Source: Antennarius striatus
Lineage: Eukaryota > Chordata > Actinopteri > Lophiiformes > Antennariidae
Assembly (NCBI RefSeq): GCF_040054535.1
Contig: NC_090798.1
Coordinates: 4,202,501-4,266,500, forward strand
DNA length: 64,000 bases
Reading direction: 5' to 3'
This document shows positions 29,422-39,050 of this stretch, piece by piece. Below the pieces are notes generated by a model. That model made no database searches, was not told the origin of the DNA, and saw only the letters and a program-made list of their open reading frames with translations. Position numbers and translations under genes: made by a program. Each line of letters opens with the position of its first letter. Position 1 is the first letter of the stretch.

Positions 29422-30738
29422 ATGGCAATCATGCGTTCTGCCGTGGTACTGATTCCTCTTCTTTTGCTGGTGTGCATCCTGGATATTGGAGAGACCTGTG
29501 GTAATCAAGTACTAGTCATCAATGACTCATGTACCGGTATTTTAGCAAGTTGTTCTTTAACAAACTTGTTTTGCAGCACCTAATGAAGAATTAACCGAAA
29601 CTGATTGTGGTGGCTGGTACCGGTATCCTAATGACCGGGCTATGAAATACTTTAACGACGCAAAAAATTGGTATGATGCACAGGTAATGCAAACACTCCC
29701 AAACCAAAGGAAAATAACATGTTCATGATAAACGTCGTTGATGATAACTACACATATTTCTGTTTATTTTAGAAAGAATGCAAACAATTAAATGGCGATC
29801 TGTTGACGGTTCGTACTCCGGAAGAAAGAAGTTGTGTGAAAAAAATGCTAATAAAGAACCGTCAGCAGTACAGCGGTCCTATGTGGATTGGGATCAGAAA
29901 AACTGGTGTAAGAAGTGAATGAATGGGAGAAATGAATGTAATGTATTAAACATAAAGCTTTTCATCTTAATTAATTTACACTTTCTTTTCTAGCCATATT
30001 TTGTGGATGTTGATGGATATCCTGCCAATCAGAAATTTTGGGCCAGCAATCAACGACCAAATGCATTTGGTTGTGTCTCAGTATCCTTTACAAGTAAGAA
30101 AACATAGGAAATACTGTATATTGGCTAGGGGTGGCAGTGGCTCAACGGTAGAGCAATCGTCTTGAAGACAGGATCGCCCAGCCTTCGGGGGTTCGAATCC
30201 TGCTCCTGCAAGAACATCCATCGGAGTGGAGCCACTGCCGAGGCGCCCTTGAGCAAGGCGTCGTCCCCCCTACAAGATGCTCATTGGGGCGCTACCCTAG
30301 TGCGCGACCCGTCACTCCCTTGCACCATTATATGTCCTCTCTGTCAACTAATTGCATGCCTACAGGCCCCTAATGTGTGCTGTGTTCAGGGGCCTGTAAC
30401 CTGTAACCCTGTGTGTAATTAACACATATATATGTACATGCGTGAGTGTGAAGAGTGTAAAAAGAATTTCCCCAAGAGGGATCGATAAAGTACTGATTAT
30501 TATTATTATTATTATTTGCAAATGGGATGACATTAAAATCAATAACTACAGTATATGAACTGAATTACTAATACCTAATTAATCATGACTACCATCATCA
30601 TTAAGACCTGAACAAACTCCTGATGGCACATGATGAGATGTCTTGTTTTATTTCTGCTTTCCAGGTTCTGGTCAATTTATGAGTACCAACTGCCTGTTGA
30701 AGCTCCACTTCCTCTGTCTGAGGAAAATTTGGAAGTGA
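29422..30738 (+). CDS. Secreted C-type lectin-like protein, array gene 1 (5 coding exons)
   Basis: Coding exons are 29422-29500, 29577-29683, 29773-29907, 29994-30093 and 30665-30738 (79, 107, 135, 100 and 74 nt; 164 aa). Every junction is GT/AG and the frame stays open. Residues 1-25 are a signal peptide: a short n-region MAIMR, then a Val/Leu-rich core. The rest is a single C-type lectin-like domain: C37-G-G-W, C65 in the first helix, the WIGI core motif at 100-103, DVDG at 112-115, W123, C134, C150 and C158. By family knowledge, C65-C158 and C134-C150 are the two invariant disulphides. The EPN/QPD-type calcium motif is degenerate (QRPN, 127-130) and the WND motif is missing (STNC, 147-150), so classical calcium-dependent sugar binding is doubtful. 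C83 is an extra cysteine, and the usual partner of C37 is replaced by A48. The start is the first ATG of the inferred mRNA and is conserved in all three paralogues. Intron 4 carries a SINE. The likely role is an extracellular defence or recognition lectin of the small fish nattectin/ladderlectin-like type; the ligand is unknown. Confidence 0.88.
30127..30518 (+). mobile_element. tRNA-derived SINE in intron 4 of lectin gene 1
   Basis: The head has a pol III A box (tggctcaacgg, 30138-30148) and a perfect B box (ggttcgaatcc, 30190-30200). The body holds the fish SINE block gccgaggcgcccttgagcaa near 30237. The tail holds the retroposon end (cccc..gagggat..ataaag, 30468-30490) and finishes in (ATT)n at 30494-30517. 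An 11-bp inverted repeat (30361-30371 with 30388-30398) lies in the body. Genes 2 and 3 lack the insert at the corresponding site, so the insertion is younger than the duplication or was lost by conversion in the others. No clear target-site duplication was found. Confidence 0.85.
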
Positions 30739-30866
30739 TCGCTGCAGGCTGATCCTCTACAATTTCAGCAAACATGATGCTAACATATAATCGCCTACGT
30801 TAGTGCTACCATTGGACACCTGTGTTTCATTATAACCTCTGCAAACACAAACTTAAATTTTACAGT

Positions 30867-30872
30867 AATAAA
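30867..30872 (+). terminator. Poly(A) signal of lectin gene 1
   Basis: AATAAA lies 129 nt after the stop codon. It is conserved at the same relative place in genes 2 and 3 and is followed by a shared segment rich in tgt and ttt that could serve as the downstream element. Confidence 0.65.
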
Positions 30873-31171
30873 CGCTTCAGCAATCATCAACCACTGTCCT
30901 GTTTTCAATCCCATTAAATATGAAGTATTGGAATCTAAAAGGTACTCCCTCATACCGGTAGAAGAAAAAAACACATTTATTCTGAACTTGTGATGAAATG
31001 ACCTAAGATTGGTAATAGTATGTGGGGCCTTGTTTCTATATAAGAGTTTGCACCAAAGCCTGTTTAAAAAAATGATTGAGCTCCAACTCTATCATGAAGC
31101 TATTTAATCAACCTATGGGAATAAATTAAGATTGAATTGCTTGTATACATATGGGATAAGATGTGACGAAA

Positions 31172-31330
31172 GAAGAAGAAAGAAGAAGAAATTCACTTCA
31201 ATGATCCCTTTGGGAAAATTATCTTTCACTCTAAATATATATACTGCATGTCAAATATGCATAGATATGTGTATAGAAGCCTCTAAAACAAACATACACA
31301 CACTACATACACACTGTAAGCGTGCAAATT
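31172..31330 (-). mobile_element. Retroposon 3' end in unit A (minus strand)
   Basis: A (GAA)n-like stretch is followed by tgatccctttgggaaaatta, the reverse of the tail seen in the SINE of gene 1 intron 4. The same insert occurs in unit B at 34127-34388, so it predates that duplication. In unit B a long GT tract has replaced its AT-rich part. Confidence 0.5.
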
Positions 31331-31883
31331 AAATATAGTGCAATGCAGAGTGATGGATGGATAGATGGAGATCACTAATGATCACTAATTCTATTATCAT
31401 GGCAACTTTCAGACTAAATACGAAACAACATCTATTTCTCCCCTCAGGTAGTTTCACTGGAAATTTCAAAAAGCTCCTCACCTTACTGCTTACTGGAGAC
31501 AGGGAGGGACAGCACCGGTGGTTAAACAGAGAACAAAATTAACAGAGGGATGGGGCTGCATTGGCACCAACAAAACAAGCAGATAATTAAAGGAAGTAAA
31601 CAGAATTTTTAAACTGTTTTAGACTGAGGAAGATAAATATTATTAGGTACGCGTGCAAACAATCTACATTGCATTTCCCATGTTTAAGCAATGTAGAAAT
31701 ACAACAAAGTAAATCAGTAAATCCAAGAGCATTTTACTTGAAATGTTAATAATATTACAAACAGTTGAATACAAAAAAAGAAACACAGCTGAGAATCACC
31801 AGAGTATTACAAAATACATGAATGAAACCACCTTTTGAGGCATTTCTTCAGAACTTTAAGCTACTCTTAGTTGTGACAAGCAA

Positions 31884-32326
31884 TATTATTCAGCAAAAAA
31901 ATTATGTCAGCCGAGTATCTAAACTAATGAATGACCAGGCAATCCCATAAATGGATTTTTTCTTTCGGATGGCACGATCATATTCCAGGACAACAATGCC
32001 AAAATTTATCGGACTCTAATTGTGACAGAGTGGTCCAGGGAGCGTGAGGAATCATTTTGACACATCAATTGGCCCCCACAGTCCTGAGCTTAACCCCATT
32101 CAAAGTCTCTGGGATGTGCTGGAGAAGACCTTGCAGAGTGGTTTGACTCCTATCGTCAATATAAGAACTCGACCAAAAATTAATGCAATTCTGGACAGAA
32201 ATAAATGCTGTGACGTTGTAGGAGGTTGTTGGAGCAATGCCGCGGTAAATACGAACTGCAATCAAAGCTACAGGCAATCCCACGAAATATTAGTTTGCGT
32301 GACTTTTTTTTTGGCCGGGCAGTGTA
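31884..32326 (+). mobile_element. Decayed Tc1-like transposon, 3' part
   Basis: Translated pieces show Tc1/mariner transposase hallmarks: the IIFQDN segment around the second catalytic Asp (near 31985), then PELNPIQSLWDVLEKTL (32090-32140) around the DD34E-type region. The two lie in different frames with stops between, so it is dead. The right end, ggccgggcagtgta after an (act)t-run, matches the terminal inverted repeat of common fish Tc1 elements. No left inverted repeat is present, so the copy is 5'-truncated. Units A and C lack it: comparison with unit A places the junctions after 31883 and near 32326, and about 50 bp of ancestral upstream sequence is missing here. Confidence 0.8.
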
Positions 32327-32422
32327 TTTTAATCATGTGTTTGTCCACTTATTATTATTTATTACCTGAACCAGAAAAATTGCTGGTGGCACGCAAGACC
32401 CCCACAGGGGATGAGAGGTATG

Positions 32423-32430
32423 TTTAAAAG
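32423..32430 (+). promoter_or_regulatory. TATA-like box of lectin gene 2
   Basis: tttaaaag lies 70 nt before the first-exon donor, identical to gene 1 in sequence and spacing. The Tc1 relic ends 97 bp upstream. Confidence 0.55.
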
Positions 32431-32452
32431 TGGGAGGAAAAGCAACTCAAGC

Positions 32453-32492
32453 ATTCTACTGAGAACCTTCGAGAACTCACAACACATCTGTG
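32453..32492 (+). other. Non-coding first exon of lectin gene 2 (start estimated)
   Basis: It ends at donor gtgagt (32493). The acceptor ctctag is at 32754-32759 and the remaining 5' UTR is 32760-32784. The intron is longer than in gene 1 and includes a cctgcag|atc sequence at 32741-32749 that could act as an alternative acceptor. Confidence 0.58.
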
Positions 32493-32784
32493 GTGAGTGT
32501 CCAGCTTTGGACTTCATATAATTCTTCCTTTTTTAAAATAAATTTAAACTACAAACTGGCTTTGCTGTCTTTGATTGGACTTGAAATAATACTGAAAACA
32601 CTAAATGGAACTGAAATGGATTTGGATTTGCATTCATGTCTTCTTTGTTTTAATAATCTTATCTTGATCTTGTTGAAAACTGTTGAGAATGATCCATTGA
32701 TTTTGGGGGGTTTTTGTGATCACCCCCAACAGCTTTTATTCCTGCAGATCATACTCTAGCTGAGAAGCCCTGATATTCAGTGTG

Positions 32785-33690
32785 ATGGCAATCATGCGTT
32801 CTGCCGTGGTACTGATTCCTCTTCTTTTGCTGGTGTGCATCCTGGATACTGGAGAGACCTGTGGTAATCAAGTACTAGTCATCAATGACTCATGTACCGG
32901 TAGCTTAGGAAGTTGTTCTTTAACAAATTTGTTTTGCAGCACCTAATGAAGAATTAACCGAAACCGATTGTGGTGGCTGGTACCTGTATCCTAATGACCG
33001 GGCTATGAAATACTTTAGCAACGCAAAAAATTGGTATGAAGCACAGGTAATGCAAACACTCCCAAACCAAAGGAAAATAATATTTTCATGATAAATGTTG
33101 TTGATGATAAATAAGCACATTTCTGTTTATTTCAGAGAGAGTGCAAAAAATTGAATGGCTATCTGTTGACGGTTCGTACTCCGGAAGAAACAAATTGTGT
33201 GATAAAAATGCTAGCAAAGAACCGTCAGCAGTACAGCGGTCCTATGTGGATTGGGATCAGAAAAACTGGTGTAAGAAGTGAATGAATGGGAGAAATAAAT
33301 GTGATGTATTATACATAAAGCTTTTCATCTTAATTAATTTACACTTTCTTTTCCAGCCAATATTTGCGGATGTTGATGGATATCCTATCAATCAGAATTA
33401 TTGGGCAAGCAATCAACCAAGATTTAACACTGGTTGTGTCTTTGTATCCTCAGCAAGTAAGAAAACACAGGAAATATATTGGCTTTAAAAATTAATTATT
33501 ACAGTATATGAACTGAATTACTAATACCTAATAAACCATGACTGCCATCATAAAGACCTGAACAAACTCCTGATGGTACGTGATGAGATGTCTTGTGTTG
33601 TGTTTCTGCTTTCCAGTTCCTGGTCGTGTTGGAAGTCACAACTGCTTTGATAAGCTCCACTTCCTCTGTCTGAGAAAAATTTGGAAGTGA
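32785..33690 (+). CDS. Secreted C-type lectin-like protein, array gene 2 (5 coding exons)
   Basis: Coding exons are 32785-32863, 32940-33046, 33136-33270, 33357-33456 and 33617-33690, with exactly the same exon sizes and phases as gene 1; the product is 164 aa. The signal peptide differs from gene 1 by one residue (I22T). The lectin-like domain keeps C37-G-G-W, C65, WIGI 100-103, DVDG 112-115, W123, C134, C150 and C158. It shares with gene 1 the A48 that replaces the usual N-terminal disulphide partner, and the extra C83. The region 108-152 is rewritten relative to gene 1: QPRFN instead of QRPNA before C134, and SHNCFD instead of STNCLL at C150. The surrounding introns and 3' UTR are almost unchanged, which suggests selection on the binding face. 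There is no clear EPN/QPD or WND pair, so calcium and sugar binding is uncertain. The gene is the most compact of the three, without the intron 4 SINE. A Tc1-like relic ends about 100 bp upstream of its TATA-like box. Confidence 0.88.
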
Positions 33691-33818
33691 TCGCTGCCGG
33701 CTCATCCTCTACAATTTCAGCAAACATGATGCTAACATATAATCGCCTACGTTAGTGCTACCATTGGACACCTGTGTTTCATTATAACCTCTGCAAACAC
33801 AAACTTAAATTTTACAGT

Positions 33819-33824
33819 AATAAA
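33819..33824 (+). terminator. Poly(A) signal of lectin gene 2
   Basis: AATAAA lies 129 nt after the stop, the same distance as in gene 1. The 3' UTRs of the two genes differ at only about two positions in 170. Confidence 0.65.
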
Positions 33825-34126
33825 CGCTTCAGCAATCATCAACCACTGTCCTGTTTTCAATCCCATTAAACGTGAAGTATTGGAATCTAAAAGGTACTCC
33901 CTCATACCAGTAGAAGAAGAAACCACTTTTTTTCTGAACTTGTGATGAAATGACCTAAGACTGGTAATAGTATGTGGGGCCTTGTTTCTATATAAGAGTT
34001 TGCACCAAAACCTGTTTTAAAAAAATGATTGAGCTCCAACTCTATCAAGAAGCTATTTAATCAACCTATGGGAATAAGTTAAGTTTGAATTGTTTGTATA
34101 GATATGGGATAAGATGTGACTAAAAG

Positions 34127-34388
<262 letters not shown>

Positions 34389-35122
34389 TAGTGCAATGCA
34401 GAGTGATGGATGGATAGATGGAGATCCATCCCATCCCCTTGATTAAGGGGATGGGATGATCCATAATTTTATTATAATGGCAACTTTCAGAGTAAATACG
34501 AAACAACATCTATTTCTCCCCTCAGGTAGTTTCACTGGAAATTTCAAAAAGCTCCTCACCTTACTGCTTACTGGAGACAGGGAGGGACAGCACCGGTGGT
34601 TAAACAGAGAACAAAATTAACAGAGGGATGGAGCTGCATTGGCACCAACAAAACAAGCAGATAATTTAAGAAAGTAAACAGAATTTTTAAATTGTTTTGG
34701 ACTGAAGAAGGTACATATTATTATATAAATTCATGTCTACAACCATCTAAATGCATTTCCAATTTTTAAGAAATGTAGACATGCAACACAATCAGTCCAA
34801 GGACATTCTTACTCGAAATGTTAATCATATTACAAACAGTTGAATAAAAAAAAACCCAGAACAAATGACTGGTAATCTCCAGAGTAATAAAAAACTCATC
34901 AAATAAATGAATTAAACCAGCTTTGAAGGTCTTTTGTTTAGAACTTTAGGCATCAGACTCTGGGGAAAAAAACAACTCCTACATGTTAGAATAAGTTTCA
35001 CCTCACAACTTATGCAAGAGTCAGTCGTGTAAAGTTTTTCCTCCTGTGTTTGTCCAGCTATTATAATTTATTACATGAACCAGAGAAACCTCTCATCCTC
35101 CCCACAGAGGATGAGAGGTTAG

Positions 35123-35130
35123 TTTACAAG
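35123..35130 (+). promoter_or_regulatory. Altered TATA-like box of lectin gene 3
   Basis: tttacaag stands where genes 1 and 2 have tttaaaag. The A-to-C change weakens the match to TBP sites. A 12-bp hairpin (35089-35118) that is absent from the other two units lies 4 bp upstream. Confidence 0.4.
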
Positions 35131-35150
35131 TGGGAAGGAGAGCAACTCGA

Positions 35151-35190
35151 GCATTCAACAGAGAACCTTCAAGAACTCACAACACCTGTG
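35151..35190 (+). other. Non-coding first exon of lectin gene 3 (start estimated)
   Basis: The donor cctgtg|gtgagt is at 35190/35191. The acceptor ctctag ends at 35322 and the remaining 5' UTR is 35323-35347. The intron is shorter than in gene 2 (132 against 267 bp) but keeps the cctgcag|atc alternative acceptor. Confidence 0.57.
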
Positions 35191-35347
35191 GTGAGTGTCC
35201 ATCTTTGGGCTTCATATAATTCTTATTTAAAAAAAAAAATAAATGTAAACTACAAACTATCATATTTGGGGTTTTTTTATGATCACCCCCAACAGCTTTT
35301 ATTCCTGCAGATCATACTCTAGCTGAGAAGCCCTGAGATTCAGTGTG

Positions 35348-36285
35348 ATGGCAATCATACGTTCTGCTGTGGTACTGATTCCTCTTCTTTTGCTGGTGTG
35401 CATCCTGGATACTGGAGAGACCTGTGGTAATCAAGTACTAGTCATCAATGACTCGTGTACCGGTAGTTTAGCAAGTTGTTCTTTAACAAACTTGTTTTGC
35501 AGCACCTAATGAACCATTTTACCAAAACGGTTGTGGTGACTGGTACCGCTATCGTAGAGGCCTGTGTATGAAATACTTTGACCAACCAAAATATTGGATC
35601 CTTGCAAAGGTAATGCAAAAACACTCCCAAAAATATATATATTTCGCTCTCATTATTGTTTGTCATGAAAAATGTTGTTGATGATAACTGCTCACATTTC
35701 TGTTCATTTCAGAGACATTGCAAAGATTTAGGTGGTGATCTGCTGACGATTCATAGTCAAACAGAAAGAAATTGTGTGAGAAATATGGTAACACGTTACA
35801 GTCAACAATACAAAGGTCCTGTGTGGATTGGAATCACATTAATTGGTGTAAGCAGTGAATGAATGGGAGAAATTAATGTGATGTATTAAATGTAAAGCTT
35901 TTCATCTTAATTAATTTACACTTTCTTTTCTAGACAATATATGGAGATGCTGATGGATATGCTGCCATTTCTGCCTTTTGGGCAAGTAAGGAACCAATAA
36001 GTGGCAAGAGTTGTGTTGCAGTATCCTATGACCGTAAGGAAACACAGGAAATATCTTGGCTTTTAAAATGGCTAAAAGGCTAAATTTTATTATAATTATG
36101 CAAACTGAATTACTAATACCTAATAAATCATGACTGCCATCATCAATAAGACCTGAACAAACTCCTGATGGTACTTGATGAGATGTCTTGTTTTCTCTTT
36201 CTGCTTTCCAGGTTTTGCTTTTTTTGAGACTCACAACTGCTTTGATAGGTTCCCCTTCTTCTGTGTAAAGAAAAGTGAGAATTGA
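35348..36285 (+). CDS. Secreted C-type lectin-like protein, array gene 3, divergent copy (5 coding exons)
   Basis: Coding exons are 35348-35426, 35503-35609, 35713-35847, 35934-36033 and 36212-36285, again 79, 107, 135, 100 and 74 nt; the product is 164 aa. The signal peptide is nearly the same as in genes 1 and 2 (M4 is I4). The mature domain is much more diverged and closer to the standard long-form CTLD: it has both N-terminal cysteines (C37 and C48), C65, the GGDLLTI segment (69-75), WIGI 100-103, DADG 112-115, W123, C134, C150 and C158. The extra C83 is present. It has an EP dipeptide (127-128, KEPIS) where the EPN mannose-type motif would lie, but no third Asn and no WND (THNC, 147-150). 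The C-terminus ends KKSEN instead of RKIWK. Because exon 2 differs strongly while intron 1 is almost identical to that of gene 1, selection or exon replacement is likely. Its TATA-like box carries a C, so expression may differ. Confidence 0.87.
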
Positions 36286-36408
36286 CCGGCTGATCCTTTA
36301 CAATTTCAGCAAATATGACGCTAACATATAATCACCTATGCTATTGCTACTATTGGACATCCGTGATTCATTATAACCTCTGCAAACACAAAACTAAAAT
36401 TTTACAGC

Positions 36409-36414
36409 AATAAA
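36409..36414 (+). terminator. Poly(A) signal of lectin gene 3
   Basis: AATAAA lies 124 nt after the stop codon, in a 3' UTR clearly homologous to those of genes 1 and 2. Confidence 0.63.
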
Positions 36415-36764
36415 CGCTTCAGCAATCATCAACCACTGTCCTGTTTTCAATGCCATTAAATGTGAAGTATTGACATTTAAAATGTACTCCTCATACCAGT
36501 AAAAGAAGAAGACACTTTTTATGAACTTTTGATGAAATGGCCTAAAATTGGTAATAGAATGTGGGGCCTTGTTGGGTTTCTTTAAAAGAGTTTGTCTGTT
36601 TAAAACATGATTTAGCTCCAACTGTATCAAGGAGCTAGCTAATCAATTAATGGGAATAAATTAAGACTGAATCGGGTTTTCTTCATGTGGGATAAGATGG
36701 GGGATTTACTATCTGCTGTTTTTGAGCCGATCAGTAAAATGATTAAATTACATGAATTACATAC

Positions 36765-36982
36765 GCAGTGGGTAGTGCTGTTGTTTCACAGCTACAAGGT
36801 TCCAGATTCAGGTCTTTTCTGTGAGGGGTGCTTTGCTCAGCGGCGCCTTGGCAGTGCTCAGGAGGTGAACTGACACCACCTTCTGTCAGCTCATGCTCCA
36901 GATTTTTTGTTCACCTGGATCTTCTGGCGACTTCTGGTCCCCAGTCCAAGACTAAGTGGACTGAGCTACTGCCGTCCCACGC
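36765..36982 (-). mobile_element. SINE fragment in unit C, minus strand
   Basis: Read on the minus strand, it starts gggacggcagtagctcagtcc, with an A box-like tagctcagtcc, and ends in the block gccaaggcgccgctgagcaa. That is the same body motif as the SINE in gene 1. Sequence after it resumes the unit sequence (actaat..ttattatc..ggtaact), so it interrupts the 3' flank of unit C. Confidence 0.65.
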
Positions 36983-37080
36983 AACTCTATGACTAATTCT
37001 ATTTCTACAATTATTTCTATGACTAATTTCATTATCCTGGTAACTTCCTGCTTGCAGCTGATAGTAACCAGCATTGTCTT

Positions 37081-38947
37081 TTTCAAGATTAATTTAATCA
37101 CTCAGGTCTGCATAAACCAAACGTTTTGACTTCAGTAATAGAAAATCCCTTTAAGAACAGAATATGACTGGTTAATTACCTGGGCCAAGCCTGTTATGGG
37201 GTTTGGTGTCATTATAAACAGCAGTTTGATGAGTAAATGCCGTCTACACATCAGCTGAATGAAGTGGATAGAAGCTACAGATTGCTATTTCATAACATGT
37301 TTCTCTGTTTAAAGACAACCATCCAAAGGCTTCAGGCTGGGGAGGGTAACTTTATTAAGTCCTAGTAGCTAGTTGTCTGCTAGGAGCGCTTTAGCTAAGA
37401 CTGAGGGGAAAGGTGGGAATTACAAAAGAAAAGTCTAATTTGATTTTACCAATGACTGTTTAGAAATGTATTGTTTATTTATCTGATTATTACTCAGATA
37501 GCCTTTTCAATCCGCCCCAGAACTGCCCTGGTTCCGCCGTCGGCTCCGCCACGGATCACCGAACCGTGATCCAAAATCAGATATCAAAATGAACATTTTA
37601 ATGAACATTTTATCTTTGACCACAGCTGAATACCTTTCAGCTTTCATTCATTTTCCACACATTGTAAGAAATACTATATGACCATTCAGAAAAAATTGTT
37701 CTTTTAGAAATTTGACCATGAGTGCTTGATTTATGCTTTAGTTTAGTACAGCGCTAGACAAACTCGGGAAATGAGAATACATCTGTGTTTCGATTTGAAT
37801 TATGATTTGTGTCATGTAACACGTGACAGAACTGAATCAGACAAAAAAAATTTTTTATTTTTTTTTCTGTTTTTCAGGATCTGAGTTGAATTCTCCTGCA
37901 AACATGATGCTGACATATAATCGTAATCATTAAATGTGACTGACAAAAAAGGATGACAATACTGTATTTCTGAAGCTGGTACTACCAATCCTGACTGAAC
38001 AAAAAAAAAAAAAGGCATACATCTGCATCTGACAACACATTACATAAAAGTATTGCTTATAATAGTATTTCTTTCATTGCTATTGTAGTGAAATCCGTAA
38101 TTTGAAAGTTTACTAGGTCCTTGACAAGTAAGGTAGGTTCCAGCCCAGTAAACCTTCTCTAAAGAAAAACACCAAGCCAACACAGATCAAGCGAGGCAGA
38201 ACAACCAGATGCCAACACAGTTTCCCTTTTGTCTCTGAAAGCCAGCAGGCAGGAGGACAGACGGCGGTATATATTTTCTCCTGCCACTTTGTTTCGGCTG
38301 TTTTTCAGACACTAAACAAGCAATCTTTTGCTGGAGACATTTTGTCCAACCAGCGCCTGCGTGGTTAGCTGAAGGTAAACAAACTGAGAACATGATCCTT
38401 CGTTGCTTGTAGGTGGTTTTAGACCTGATACTGTTCATTTGAAGCCAAACAGGAAGTTTTGGGAGAAGCCTTGTTGGGTAATTGAAATATGCTTTGGTTT
38501 GACTGTGTGTTACAGCTTCCATCTGTGTCCGATTTCCTACTGTACTTTATTAAATCACTTTACATTGGATCTAGTATGTGCTATTTTTGTTCAGGTTAGC
38601 ATTTTTTAACGTGTATTTTTCTGGTCTCTTGCAACATATTAGTAATTCAATTTATATATCAATCAGGATGCTACTGGATCCTGATTGAAAGACGTGTCTT
38701 ACATGCATGTTTACACTGAACAAACAAGTCACCATGGATTTAGGATCGAAGGAATTGCACCATTTATACAGATTATCTCTTAATCTTCACTATTTATGGG
38801 GAAAAAAATAAACACAACTTTGCAATAAAGGCTGCAACAACCTAATATTTAGTTTATTCTGAATATTGGGTTTAAAACCACTACGCTCCCTGTGATGCAA
38901 CTCTGGATCAGCTATCAATAGTCATATTTTTAAATTACAGGTTAGCT
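37081..38947. other. Non-coding 3' flank of the lectin array
   Basis: It holds the orphan 3' UTR fragment (37898-37923), a 10-bp hairpin (38660-38687) and otherwise unique AT-rich DNA. No intact exon recognised. Confidence 0.5.
37898..37923 (+). pseudogene. Orphan 3' UTR fragment of a fourth lectin unit
   Basis: Of 26 bases, 25 match the 3' UTR stretch of gene 1 at 30768-30793 (gcaaacatgatgct..). A pyrimidine-rich tract ending ttttcag lies just upstream (37861-37877), as before a last exon, but the following sequence has no recognisable lectin exon 5. I read it as the remnant of a decayed or truncated fourth copy. Confidence 0.5.
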
Positions 38948-39050
38948 TGGTGCCACAGTGGATTGCGCCGTCATCTCACAACAAGAAGGTTCCAGGTTTG
39001 ACTCCTCTTTGTGCAGAGTTTGTATATTCTCCCCATATCACCATGGGTTC
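38948..39050 (+). repeat. Dispersed teleost repeat fragment (left part)
   Basis: The order gtggcacagtgg-like start, gccgtcatctcacaacaaga, aggttccaggtttgactcc, gtgcagagtttgtatattct, ccccat..catgggttc is that of a very common fish repeat whose other half is seen at 44529-44640. The first lines look tRNA-like (B box-like ggtttgactcc). The class is not settled from sequence alone. Confidence 0.55.

Noticed and set aside
30138..30210. Possible functional tRNA gene
   Set aside because: A and B boxes are present, but the segment continues into a SINE body and tail, and no tRNA cloverleaf acceptor pairing was evident.
30162..30422. 86-codon frame in intron 4 of gene 1
   Set aside because: It lies wholly inside the SINE.
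32044..32427. 127-codon frame upstream of gene 2 as a gene
   Set aside because: Its first part is a frameshifted Tc1 transposase remnant and its end runs into the gene 2 promoter. It is not an intact gene.
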